Assembly (NCBI GenBank): GCA_014218235.1
Contig: CM024766.1
Coordinates: 49,875,359 to 49,939,358 of the forward strand
From: Colocasia esculenta
Taxonomy: Eukaryota > Streptophyta > Magnoliopsida > Alismatales > Araceae
Reading direction: 5' to 3'
DNA: 64,000 nucleotides
The translations under genes and the position numbers were made by a program. Position 1 is the first letter of the stretch, and every line of letters starts with the position of its first letter. The notes beneath the pieces are model-generated. The model made no database searches, was not told where the DNA came from, and worked only from the letters and a program-made list of their open reading frames with translations. Of the stretch, positions 25,093 to 36,721 are shown in pieces.

Positions 25093-27919
25093 TGTAAGAC
25101 CCAGCTTCCCGACTTTCTGTCCGGTGTCTTGGATGATTGGCCACTAACGCGTCCAGGCTGGGCGACGCGTTAGTGTCGCATCGTGGGTGTTCGACGCGAC
25201 AATCATCCTTGTCGCGACGAGCGTGTGCGTTGCATTCTTGTCGCACCCGGCTTTCCCGTCGCGTCTTGTTGTCGCGACCGGTCAACGGGTTGTGACTGCT
25301 TTATGTCCTTTAGGTCATCTGACGCATGCCAGGGTGGTAGGTGTGTCAGTATGACCTATCGAGTTGTCGCGGAATCCCTGGGGGACGCGTTGTTGTTGCG
25401 TCCCGTTGACCCGTCGCGTTAAGGTCCTTAACGCGACGGGGCGGTCCATCGCGTCTTGGGTGCCGAAGGCTAAAAGCCTTGGCCGGCGACCCTTCCCCCT
25501 CTCTCTCTTCTTCTTCCCTTCTCCCTCTCCCCCTGGTGGTGCTCCGCCTCCCCCTCTCCCCTTGTGTGTTTTCAGGCGAGGAGGAGGGCCGTGTGTGGTG
25601 CCGTGGCATCGTGGACCTTGTGTGGAGCGAGGAGGAGGTGGCCAACCGACGTGAAGGGCCCCATTGGGGTTCATTCTTCGTGAAAGGCAGGGATTGCTTG
25701 AACTCTTCTCGATCCGGGCAGATCAGGAGCTCTTCGTGCTTTCCAGCTAGTTTAGATAGCTTTCCCATGCTCCCGTCCTCTGTGTGATGTTGTTTGTAGG
25801 TTGTGGGCGGCCCCGGGATTGAGGATCCCATCGGTCTGCCTCTCTACTAATGTCGCGACCGCACGACACGTCGCGATATCAGAATAGGCATCGGCCCGGT
25901 CGGGCGCGACCTTATCATGACGCGTTTGGCGGTCGCGATAAGGGTCGCTGTCATGATGCACTTTCTGGTCGCGACACGTTTTGTTTTCGCGACACTTTGC
26001 CCCGTCGCGATATGGTGGTGTCGCAGTGCCCTTCCCCGTCACGATGGTATCGCGACGGCCTGTGGGGGTGCGACATTACCTGTGTTGCCTCGGGTGTTTT
26101 TGTGGCCCAAGTTTGTGTGTCGGCGTGTGCCCCAGGGCAGGCTTTGCCCTTAGGACCTTCTGGTAGGGAATGCGGCAGGTTACCTCCCTGTGTTCAATGA
26201 CCGAAGGTGACACCTTCATGGCCGTATCCTGGCAGTGGTGCTAGGAGGGTCGCGTCAATCTAATAATCGATCGACTGGCGGTCAATTGATTATTAGCAGA
26301 GCGACAGGTTTTCCATACTATCTACTGGTGTTCCGAGGTTCTAGTCGTTCATGCATGCCTTGGTTGGCCGACGGCCCTCTTGAGGGTCCGTGCGTGCCCC
26401 GTGCTCGCTCGACTTGTCATGTGTTACAAGCCAGCAGTTCGGCGTGGTTTTGTTGTGCTGCCCTGCCTGTTCGCCTGGTGCTTGGCACTTGAGGGCTTGT
26501 TCTGTTGAGAGGTTGTCTCCATTGCCTGGGACCCCCATCCTCGGGAGCCTATTGAGGGAGTGCTCTGGGCTACGAGTGTGCTCGAGTTGGCAGACGACTG
26601 AGCAGACTCTGGAGCTGAAGGGAAAACGAGGTTTGGACAGCGGCGCTGAGTCGTTTGTAGAGCTCTCTTGTCTGGGGATGGACGCCGAGGTCGTTGAGTC
26701 TGTTCTCTTCCTAGTGCAGCTCAGACAGTCCTTTGTCTCACTGCCTCTCTCTGCATTTGTTCTGGAGCCACGTAGTGGTGCTAGGCATGGGGCCGCAACT
26801 TGGCCAGACTGTGGTGTTATGTGTGTTGTGTGTTCTTGGCTGTTTTGTCTCGCTCTTCTGGGGAGGTTAGAGGCGAGAGCCGTCTGGTGAGCGGAGAGGG
26901 TGTGGACGGTGCATCCCCCTCTTAGCTGCCAGTGGCGGTGGCTTGGTTGTTGTTGTTGTGAGGACGTTTCCTCACAATGTTTCCAAGTGTTATCTGTTGC
27001 CCTTGATTACACGGCGGTTATATCCTGGCTGTGTCTAGTCTCTGTGGGCGTCGTTGGTCTGGCCTTATGCAGGCCCTTGCTTCTGGTGGTTTCCGCTCAG
27101 TGTCCTCTCGATTTCATAGTCCCATTCTTGGGTGCCAGTCTGTGGTGGCACCGGCGTGTGTGGCTTCCCGACCTCGTGGTGTGTCCGGGGTCCAGGGTGA
27201 TTTTGTTTGTCGGCCCTCGACCTTGTGGAGGTCTGAGGTGGTCGTGCTTGTGGTGAGACGTCGTTCTCACTTGGTTGTTGCGTGGTCTCGATGGGTGTGT
27301 CGAGGGTTGCTTCCGCTTTGTGCCCGACTCCGTTGGTTTCTTCTGGAGTCATGTGTGTGTCACGACCTTGGTTGGTGTTCGTGATGTTGCCCTGTTCTAT
27401 TCCGCTGCTTAGTAGTACCCTGCTGCAAGTGTTCCTCACTTTACAGCTTTTTAGGGTAGTTTCCTATTTTCGGAGTTCATGCTGCTCTAGCCGGTGAGGG
27501 ACTGATAATCCCTACTGGGCATTGCTCACAAGGCTCACCACCCTACTCTCTTCAGCTAGGGGCTTGTCATCGCGGGGGCTCGGTGTCGGACGGGTTGCGG
27601 AGGCTGCTGTGGCACCGTGTGTTGTCAGTAGCAGTGAGAGCGAGGGTTGAGAGCTCTTGTACCTGAGTGAGTAGAGAGTTATGCTTTGCAAGTCCTCGGG
27701 GTATGCTCCTTAAGGACTACACCTTTATTATTATACCTGTGCTTTTGCTTGGGACATGTTGTACAGACTTTTGTATATTGTACATATTGTTATAGTTATT
27801 CAAATTTAGTACATATCTCACCAGACTATTTGTTCTAACCCTTCTGGGTCTTCAGATCCGTGGGTGGCGACACAACCTTCGAGGCCCCTGGCGGGGGTTC
27901 GGGAGGTCGGGTCGTTACA
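25093..27919 (+). repeat. 5' LTR of element E
   Basis: 2827 bp, TGTAAGACCCAGC to GTCGTTACA. It contains the hairpin at 26260-26296 (two mismatched positions), the CpG-rich TCGCGA zone and the pyrimidine-rich run at 25490-25560. It is longer than its partner because the 3' LTR has lost about 330 bp. Confidence 0.93.
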
Positions 27920-27920
27920 G

Positions 27921-27933
27921 TAAGTATCAGAGC
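27921..27933 (+). other. Primer binding site of element E, mutated
   Basis: TAAGTATCAGAGC follows the LTR end where element A has TTGGTATCAGAGC. Two bases at the 5' side, which pair with the very 3' end of initiator Met tRNA, are changed, so priming would now be impaired. Confidence 0.8.
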
Positions 27934-28569
27934 GGGTGTTTACTGAGATTTGTAAGGAAGTAATAACTATAGCTGTCCCAAAGAAAGGTACTAGTATGCT
28001 ACTGACACCGTCCGACTAGTGTTAGTCTTTTGCTTTCAATTGTTTTGTAGGTGTACGGCTACCCTGCAAGTTTCTTGTGCGCGCTGCAATGTGGGTTGCA
28101 GTTGTTGCTGTGTCACGTGCGTGGCGAGTGTGGTCGCTCAGCGTGTTCGTGCCGTGGTGGCGCAGTTGGCAGTGGACTCGCTGGCAATGGTCTTCACCGT
28201 ATGGAGGACGGTTGCAGGCAAGTCCAGGTGCAGTGCTCCTAGTCGTCTTCGGCGTATTTTAGTGTGTGTGCCTCGCAAAGGCTGAGAGAGCCTATGTGTG
28301 GTGTGGCCTTCACCGGTTTAGGGTTGTTGCCTGTGGAACCGGTCAAAGTGTCCCTGCCTTGTTGGTTGTTTCCCTCTGTTGTTGGGGTGTGTGCTGTGTT
28401 GGTTGTGTGTGTGGTCTCTTGTCTGTGCGTTGTTGTGCGCTATGCTCTGCTTGGTCGGCATTATTGCCTGGGCTAAGCAGATGTTCTTTGTGCCATGTTG
28501 CATCGCTGGTTGAGCGCTGCGACACTTGCCTGTGGTTGTTGTCGGCCTGGTGCTGGCTGGCTGTGAGCT

Positions 28570-29170
28570 CTAGTGAGGTGCTTCCAGAGTTCTTCTCTGT
28601 TGGTTCTGGCGGAAGTGAGGTTTCCCCAAAACTGTGTTGTGCTCGTTTTGGTTGCTGTTGCGTTGCCCTCCGAGTTGAGGTGCACCGCTTGGTTGCCCGA
28701 TGTTCTGGTGAGGTTTCTTAGAACCGTTTGTTGTTGTCCTGGTGAGGGTTTCTCTCAGGACTATTTCGTGCTCATTTCTGTTGTTGCGTTGCTGCCTCAA
28801 GGTCTGAGGTATGATGTTGTTTTGGCTGGTGCATTTTGGTGGGTTTTCCCAAAACGGTGCCTTGGTGGTTCTGGTGGAGGTTCTCCCAGGACCTTCTTGC
28901 GTTGCTTCTGCAGATCTGCTTGCTGCAGTGTTCTCTCTAAAGGTCTGTGTTGTTTGGTCGTTGGGTTGTGCATTCTGGTGAAGGTTCTTCCCAGGATCGC
29001 CCTTTGTCGCTTCTGGGGGAGGTTCTTCCTAGGAGTGCTCTGTGTTTGTTTCGGGCCATCGTGTGTTGCCCCTGTGGTTCGAAGTGTGTTGTTTGGTTGG
29101 GTTGTGTTCTGGTGAGGTTCTCCCAGGACGGCTCTTGGAGCTTTTGGTGGAGGTTCTCCCCAATGCTGCT
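28570..29170 (+). repeat. Degenerate tandem array, about 135-bp unit, element E
   Basis: Landmarks TCTGGTG/TTTGGTGG recur at 28704, 28834, 28974 and 29107 (spacing 130, 140, 133), each followed by a GGTTYTCCCAGGAC-like core. Number and order of units match element A. Confidence 0.75.
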
Positions 29171-31888
29171 TCGTGTTGTTTTGGTTGTCGCTGCTCTCTC
29201 TCTCTCTTTAGAGATGAGTTGTCGTTGTTGCCGGTTGGACTGTTCATGTTACAGTCTGCTTGGGCATTTTCGGTCAAGGTGTGGTGCCCTTGGCTGTGCG
29301 TCTGGCTACTGCGTTGCCAGGTTGCCATGCTATTCGTTTCCGAGTTTCTCATTTGCGCAGGTGGGACTTTGTGTGTCCTCGTGGCTCAGATGGTTTGCTT
29401 TGTTTTCCTTTGCCCGATGTGCTCTCCCAGATGGTGGTCTAGTGAGTGTAGTGGGGGTTTGGCTGGCTGTGCTTCTTATGGAAGCGTCAGTCTTGTGTTA
29501 TGGTTTTCCCTCTCACACGTGGAAGAGACTCGTTGTGTGTGTCTTCTTCCTTTGCTTTTTGTTGGTTGCTCGGGGTGGCGATTCTCCACTGTGGTGTTGT
29601 GTTGTCAGGGTGCACATTGTTGCGACCTTCTGGTGGAGTCATCTCCTCTTGAGTTGTTTTTGGGTTGAGTTGGTTGCTCCCCTGGTACCGACGTTTCCTT
29701 GTGGCACCGTGGGTCGGTGGACCTTTTCGTGCCGTTTGTCGTTGTGATGGTTTCTTGCTGCCTACCTGAACAATTTGGGGCATTGGGTCCCTGTTGGTTT
29801 AGTGAAAGGTAGTATCATTTTCTTGTTGGGTTGCTTGCGTGAGCATTGTTCTGCTGTGCATTTCTTGCTTGGCTTGCTCGTGCAAGTGTTATTTCGGTGT
29901 GTGCCTCGGCTTGTGCCGTGGAGGCTTTTCGTGTCATCGTTTTGGTGTTGGGCCTCTGTATCGGTCGCGATAGAGGTGGTGCTTCTTGCTCTTGCGCGCC
30001 AGGGAGTTGTTGTGGTTTTCGCTCCCCGTGCGGCAGAGGCGGTGCTTTGTCTTTTGTGCAGTTTTTGGAGCCGACGTGGTTCTTGCGCTTTCGAAGTTGT
30101 CATCTTTCCGTGTGCTTCCCTTGTGGCTCTCTGGTGGAGAGTCCCCTTTGGTGGGCCCTATGTCGTCTCGGGCCATTATTGCTGTTGTATGTGCTGTACC
30201 TTGAGCATTTTTCGATGCTTCGTGTTTTTGTGCCTCAAGGGCTAGAGCCGGCGTGGCCTATTGTGCCCTTTTGAGGCTTGCGGTCCTTTGCGTATGGCTT
30301 TTAGCGGGTCTCTGGTGAAGAGTCCTTCATGTTAGCCCATGGTGTTGTTTCGTCCACTAGTGCACCTGTGTTGCACTTTGCTTAGTTTTGGTGTTTGTGG
30401 TAGCACCGTGTGCTCGTGCTCGAGTGTTTCGATTTTGTGCCGTCTAGAGCCTTAGTGCATTGTGTTGTACCTTGGGTGGCTCCTGGTGCTTGTGATATCA
30501 CCGTGTGTTGTGTCATATGCCTATTCGTGAGATTTATGTGTCGTTTCACGACTTCGCTCAATGATTGGAGGCATTGGGCTCTCTGCCTCTGGGACACTTT
30601 GTGCTGGCCTATACCGTGTGCTTGTATCGTTACTGTTGTGGGGTTGTTGCTTTGCCTTGTCTAGGTAGCCCTATCGGTGGTACGCCAGGCTTTGGTCGTA
30701 GCATGTGTCTTGGTTTTCCCTCTCGCTTTGGGAGCGAGTGTGTTCGGTTGTGGTACCCTACTTCGGTCTAGGTCCCTCTGAGGTCGACGTGTTGTTCTCG
30801 ACTTCTGCAGTTGTTTTGGTTCCTGTGTGGTTGTGCGTCTTTCTGGTGGTTGGCACGTTGGTACCTATGCTGAGCCCTGTGTGCGCGTGGCGGGTGTGCT
30901 GCCAATTCCTCGTTGGTTCTCTATTGTGCATGGTGTTGGTGATTCTGGAAGCCGATGGTGGAGTCTCCTGTCGGTTCGTCTGGTGATAGTGAGGCTTATT
31001 GGCTTGCTAGTACTCAACCACGTGGTTTGTCGACGTTGGGAGGTGTCTGGCTTAAGCTTAACCTTAGACGTCTTTCGTGCTTCCGTCGCGGTGTGCCACA
31101 TTGTGGAGCGTGTTACTCCTAATTTTTGTGGCTCCGCATGCGTTTGGTGTCCTTGTCGGACCACGAACGGTCTGGGTGAGACCTAGTGGTGATAGTGGAT
31201 ACCATTTTCGCGTGTTGAGGTTTCTCCGCGTGTGTTTGTGGTCCCTGTTGGACCGCGAGGAAGGTCTGGGTGAGACCTAGTGGTGACAGTGGACGTTGTT
31301 CCATGTGTTGCGGATCCTCCGCGAGCATGATGTGCTCTAGTTCTCGTCGCTCGCGTGGCTTCTCGGTTGGGCTAGTGACCAATGCTAGCTGCTTCTAGTA
31401 GTGCGTGGCTATGCCCCTGAGACTTGTGGTTGGCTCTCAGGTGTTCCTCGTGTTTCTATTGGCAACTACGTCCTCTGTCGGGCCTTGCTGGCGACAGTGT
31501 GGGTTGCCGATCGGTTGGCCCCAACAGCGGGGTCTATTGGTGGCTACAGCCCTGCGGTTTTTCGGCTGGCATTTTCTGTTGTTCGGGCCGGACTTGGCGT
31601 CGCTCAGCACCTGTGGGGTTGTCATTCCGTTTGGGCGCCCCACGTGTGCCTGGAGTGAGCTATTGGTTTTCGGCTTGGTGCTCCACCCGTGTTTAGAGCC
31701 CATTGTGCGAGCTGTTGGTTTTCCGGCTTTGTGTGCCCGCACGCGTTTGGCGGTGTGGTTGCCACCATGAGGAAGTCGTGTTGAGACTTAGTGGCTTAAT
31801 CGCATTGGTCTTACGTTTACTCCTTGTGCTTCGTTTTGTGCCTCGGGATCTTTTGGGCTTGCCCTAATTTCGAGGCCAAAATTGTTTT

Positions 31889-31901
31889 AAGGAGGGTAGG
31901 A
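31889..31901 (+). other. Polypurine tract of element E
   Basis: AAGGAGGGTAGGA lies directly before the 3' LTR, preceded by AATTTCGAGGCCAAAATTG. Confidence 0.82.
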
Positions 31902-34378
31902 TGCAAGACTCGGCTTCTCGGCTTTCCGTCCGGCGACTTGGATGACTGGCCACTAACGTGTCCAGGCTGGGCAACGCGTTAGTGTCGCATCGTGGGTGTC
32001 TGACCCGACAGTCATCTTTGTCGCGACAAGCGTGTGCGTCGCATTCTTGTCGCGCCCGGCTTTCCCGTCGCGTCATGTTGTCCCGACCGGTCAATGGGTC
32101 ACGACTGCTTTCTGTCCTTTCGGTCGTCTAACGCCTATTAGGGTGGCAGGTGTGTCAGTACGACCTGTCGGGTTGTCGCGGCATCCCTGGGGGACAAGTT
32201 GTTGTTGCGTCCCGTTGACCCATCGTGTTAAGGTCCTTAATGCGACGGAGCATTCCATCGCGTCTTGGGTTTCGAAGGCTAAACATCTTGGCCGGTGACC
32301 CTTCCCCCTCTCTCTCTTCTTCTTCCCTTCTCCCTCTCCCTCCGGCGGTGCTCCGCCTCCCCCTCTCCCCTTGTGTGTTTTCAGGCGAGGAGGAGGGTCG
32401 TGCGTGGTTCCGTGGCGTCATGGACTTTGCGTGGAGCGAGGAGAAGGTGGCCAACTGACGTGAAGGGCCCCATTAAGGTTTGTTCTTTGTGAAAGGTAGG
32501 GATTGCTTGAACTCTTCTCGATCCGGGCAGATCAGGAGCTCTTCGTGCTTTCTAGCTAGTTTAGATAGCTTTCCCATGCTCCCCTCCCCCGTGTGACGTT
32601 GTTTGTAGGTTGTCAGCGGCCCCGGGATTGAGGATCCCGTCGATCTACCTCTCTACTGATGTCGCGACCGCACGGCGCGTCGCGATTTTAGAAGAGGCGT
32701 CGGCCCGGTCGGGCGCGACCTTATCACGACGCGTTTGGCGGTCGCGATAAGGGCCGCTGTCACGATGCACTTTCCGATCACGACAGGTTTTACTGTCGCG
32801 CCACTTTGCTCCATCGCGATATGGTGGTGTCGCGGTGCACTTTCCGATCATGACATTACCTGTGTTGCCTCGGGTGTTTCAGTGGCCCCGGTTTGTGTGT
32901 CGGCGTGTGCCCCAGGGCAGGCTTTTCCTTAGGACCTTCTGGTAGGGAACGCGGCAGGTTACCTCCCTGCGTTCAGTGACCGAAGGTGACACCTTCGTGG
33001 TCGTATCCTGGCTACGAGTGTGCTCCGGGCTACGAGTGTGCTCGAGTTGGCAGCCAACTGGGCGGACTCTGGAGCTGAAGAGAAAACGAGGTTTGGATAG
33101 CGGCGCTAAGTCGTTTGTAGAGCTCTCGTGTCTGGGGCGGGACGCCGAGGTCGTTGAGGTGGTTCTCTTGTCAGTGCGGCCCAAACAATCCTTTGTCTCA
33201 CTGCCTCTCTCTGCATTGGTTCCGAAGCCACGTTGTGGTGCTAGTCGCGGGGCCACAGCTTGGCCAGGCTGCGGTGTAGCATGTGTTGTGTGTTCTTGGC
33301 AGTTCTATCTCGCTCTTTCGGGGAGGTTAGAGGTGAGAGACGGCTGGCGAGCGGAGAGGGTGTGGACGGCGTGTCCCCCTCTTAGTTGCCAGTGGCAGTG
33401 GCTTGGTTGATGTTGTTGTGACGATTCTTCCTCACGACGTTTCCAAGTGTTATCCGTTGCCCTTGCTTACACGGCGGTTATAGCCTGGCTATGTCTAGTC
33501 TCTGTGGGTGTCGTTGGTCTGGCCTTGTGCGGACCTATGCTTCTGGTGGTTTTTGCTCGGTGTCCTCTCGGTTTCGTAGTCCCATTTTTGGGTGCCAGTC
33601 CATGGTGGCACCGACGTGTGTGGCTTCCCGACCTCGTGGTGTGTCTGGGGTCCGGGGTGGTTTTGTTTGTCGGCCCTCAACCTTGTGGAGGTCTGAGGTG
33701 GTTGTGCTTGTGGTGAGACGTCATTCTCACTTGTTGTTGTATGGTCTCGGTGGGTGTGCCGATGGTTGCTTCCGCTTTGTGCCCAACTCCGCTGGTTTCT
33801 GCGGGAGTCGTGTGTGTGTCACGACCTTGGTTGGCGGTCGTGACATTGCCCTATTCTATTTCGCTGCTTAGTAGTACCCTGTTGTAGGTGTTCCTCGCTT
33901 TACAGCTTTCTAGGGTAGTTTCCTGTTTTCGGAGTTCCTGCTGCTCTGGCCGGTGAGGGACTGGTAATCCCTACTGGGTCTTATTCGCAAGGCTCACCCC
34001 CCTACTCTCTTCAGCTAGGGGCTCGTCGTCCCGAGAGCTCGGTGTCGGACGGGTTACGGAGGCGGCTGTGGCACCGTGTGTTGTCAGCAGCAGTGAGAGC
34101 GAGGGTTGAGAGCTCTTGTACCTGAGTGAGTAGAGAGTTGTGCTTTGCAAGTCCTTGGGGTATGCCCCTTAAGGACTGCACCTTTCTTCTTGCACCTGTG
34201 CTTTTGCTTGGGACATATTGTACAAACTTTTTTATATTGTTCATATTATTATAGTTATTCGAATTCAGTACATATCTCACTAGACTATTTCTTCTAACCC
34301 TTCCGGGTCTTAGGATCCATGGGTGGCGACGTGAACATCGGGGCCCCTGGACGGGGTCCGGGAGGTCAAGTCGTTACA
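31902..34378 (+). repeat. 3' LTR of element E, with a deletion of about 330 bp
   Basis: 2477 bp. It begins TGCAAGACTC, so the terminal TG is followed by a changed base, and ends GTCGTTACA. The equivalent of about 26238-26565 in the 5' LTR, including the hairpin, is missing. At the breakpoint (33013-33050) the word GGCTACGAGTGTGCTC is present twice in tandem, where the 5' LTR has it once. Confidence 0.92.
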
Positions 34379-34455
34379 CAAATCCTTTCTATCATGCGCT
34401 GAGTCGACTCCTCAGGCTCATCTCCTCCACCACCCCAATCCCTTCTATCGGCCAT
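34379..34455 (-). pseudogene. 5' end of gag, element C
   Basis: The start codon at 34455 begins MADRRDWGGGGDEPEE. Reading on through the target site, with E and one CAAAT removed, stays in frame into 25080, so this is the true start of the gag-pol frame. It lies about 150 bases downstream of the primer site. Separated from the rest by 9.3 kb. Confidence 0.85.
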
Positions 34456-34593
34456 CACAATTTCCTGTACAAACAACATTCCAACCACAAACAAACAAGA
34501 AAATCATTACAAAACCAGGGTCAGCTACCAGCAGTTGACTAGTGCGGAAATAAGGCTATGTAACTTCTCGATTCCTTCATATTTACACAGACC

Positions 34594-34607
34594 TTGCTCT
34601 GATACCA
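34594..34607 (-). other. Primer binding site of element C (initiator Met tRNA)
   Basis: The minus strand reads TGGTATCAGAGCAA, two bases from the end of the 5' LTR. It is unmutated over the twelve bases that pair with initiator Met tRNA. Confidence 0.95.
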
Positions 34608-34609
34608 AA

Positions 34610-36721
34610 TGTGATGGACTGCGTTGTTCAAACCCGTTAAACCATTAATGAGCTTGATCTGAGTCCGCCTCCCGCGATCGAGCCATAGCCTCGCAAGGGG
34701 TAACACACACATGTCTGTGGAAACACAAAGGAACACATTGATTCACATATATGATTTACAAATTCACATATATTCATACTGAATTTACATAGCCACATTT
34801 AAACAAAAGCCAAGAAAAAGGTATAAGAACCTGGGGCATACCCCGAGGTACAACTGAAACAGAACTACGCTGCTGGAGGTGCTGGCCCAACGCCGCCACG
34901 ACGCGGCTCTAAACTGGAAGATGGTAGCGAAACCTCCTCCTCTCCTTCATCTGTTGGGAGTAGGGGTGAGCCGCGCAAGTCACTGGCTCAGTAGGGAAAC
35001 TCCCCCAAAAATTGAGCAAACCAACACAAGTGCATAAATAGAAGGCTACGCTAGCAATTTATTTAGCACAAGCTAACAGACTATTAAAGCTGTAAACACC
35101 ACTTACCATTTGCCGACAACGTAAAACAACATTAATCAATAAACGGCAAACCACAACCACGTGTATGAGCTAAAGTAGAGACCGCCACACTCGAGCCATA
35201 TAGACTGGTTCGCGACACCAACTACTGACTCAGACAAAACTACAAAAGTCTACCTCTCAGCCTCGCAGCCACGGACGAAAGGTCCAGCTGCTACTCCACA
35301 AGTACAAGTCAAACGACTGTGGAGACCAACCAACACCACAACCTAAGGACCACACAGCCACAGGCCCATGCCTGGCACCTCTAGAGACTCTGGTCGGAGC
35401 TCCCTAGAGTGAGGCACTGGAAACAGGACTAGCTGGGGACCGGTGACGTCTACTAGTGTCCGTACCCCCAACTAAAAGTGCGCTACAAGCGACAACCACA
35501 AACTCAAGTCGCTGCCCTACTGTCGTCTTTCCATCAGCCGGACGTACAACTCAAACAACAGAGTGAGGGTGTCCAGGACAGATGACACAGACCTCGACGG
35601 TACAACACAAGTACCGAGACAAGCCCTGAGCTAACAGCTTGGCTCACAAAGAACCTGGGGCACCCAACTGAGGAGGCCACCACGGTAGGCGTCATACTAC
35701 TCGCCACGCACACAAAACCGCGTGCACACAACACAAACCACGTGAAACCTCACGTCAACCTCGTGTACAGCCTGTCCACAACACTTGAACACAACACACA
35801 CCGCATGTACAAAACGCCAATGCGTAAGCCACTCACTAGCTACGTAAACAATACGCTAGCCTCGAAAACAACACACTCCCAGAGCGTCACAAGTGCCAAT
35901 GCACCGCTCGCCTTTACCATACACATCAAATTACGACAACCGGATATTCACATCGCTGAAACCATGCACAAACTGACCTCACAGGCAAGAACCCTAATTC
36001 GATAATCACCCTCCAGATTATCACCCCACACCTTGCAAACCACCCTTAATTCACGTATTTCATGCTTTAATGAGGTTCCTAACATGATATCTATTGTTAT
36101 TTAAGCAAATAACACTTTACACGATTGCTACATGCAATCCATAGCCTAAAAACAGGAGGAATCACCCTACCTCCTCGAAGAACATGAAGAACAACAATCC
36201 TCCGGCGTTTCCCCCGCTCCACGCATGGTCCTTGCAGCAAGAAGACGCCCAAAACCTTGCTCCAACGCCAAGTCGCCCCCAGAAGCCTACAACACCTCTC
36301 CCCCTGGCCAAACAGAGCTTGTTCAGCTCTATCTGGCCAGAAACGGTTTAAGAGCTTGTTGCGGTTAAGACGCGACCAACCCCTCCGTCGCGACCTGATC
36401 GCGACGGAGCTGGGCATCGCCTTCTTAGGGTTGACGTCCACAGGTCGCCTGGCGCATGACACGCGGTGCACATGCAGACGATCCGTACCTCTGGGCAGCA
36501 ACAGGAATACGACATATAGGACCGTCACGTTCAGAACGCGACGTCCCTCCTTGTCGCGTTCACAGACAGTGAACTGAGGGGTACAGTGGGCCCAAACAGC
36601 CAGCCTAGTAAGCCCCAAAAACCTGCGTAGAAACCTGGAACACACCACATTGGTCACACGCTAGCCACCACAAACACCAAACACAGGATCCACATGGATC
36701 CGAAAAATTCGCGACGTTACA
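34610..36721 (-). repeat. 5' LTR of element C
   Basis: 2112 bp. On the element strand it runs TGTAACGTCGCG to GTCCATCACA. TCGCGA occurs at 36388-36393 and 36399-36404. It is followed by GTTTG, the target duplication. It is shorter than the 3' LTR by about 126 bp; part of this is near 35980, where the 3' LTR has extra GTCGC-rich sequence (about 19630-19760). No gene. Confidence 0.93.

Larger units (their letters stand above)
27920..31901 (+). other. Non-coding internal domain of element E
   Basis: 3982 bp collinear with the interior of A. The plus strand is G+T-rich and A-poor, which opens long frames (for example 28947-29747, 266 codons) that have Cys/Val/Leu/Trp/Gly-rich composition and no known domain. 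The array lies at about 28570-29170. The polypurine tract AAGGAGGGTAGGA ends at 31901. Confidence 0.75.
25093..34378 (+). mobile_element. Element E: complete non-autonomous LARD-like retrotransposon
   Basis: 9286 bp with both LTRs, flanked by a perfect duplication CAAAT (25088-25092 and 34379-34383). It lies in gag of element C in the opposite orientation. LTRs, primer site, internal blocks and polypurine tract match element A. There is no gag or pol in any frame, so mobility must have been supplied in trans. It is the youngest layer of this nest. Confidence 0.93.
18261..36721 (-). mobile_element. Element C: Ty3/gypsy chromovirus, disrupted by element E
   Basis: A minus-strand element with both LTRs, a primer site, gag, protease, reverse transcriptase, RNase H, integrase and a C-terminal chromodomain, in that order. 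GTTTG flanks it on both sides (18256-18260 and 36722-36726), so the insertion is intact at its ends. Element E sits within gag. Removing E and one copy of its duplication restores an open gag frame across the site. Order of domains and chromodomain place it among chromoviruses, probably near Tekay. Many in-frame stops make it inactive. Confidence 0.95.

Noticed and set aside
28573..29747. Long overlapping frames of 180 and 266 codons in the E interior
   Set aside because: The strand is A-poor, so stops are rare in all frames; the products are Cys/Val/Trp/Gly-rich, have no domain, overlap each other, and are not preserved as frames in element A.
36097..36657. 186-codon minus-strand frame in the C 5' LTR
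   Set aside because: It is inside an LTR, with no domain; the other LTR carries only broken versions.
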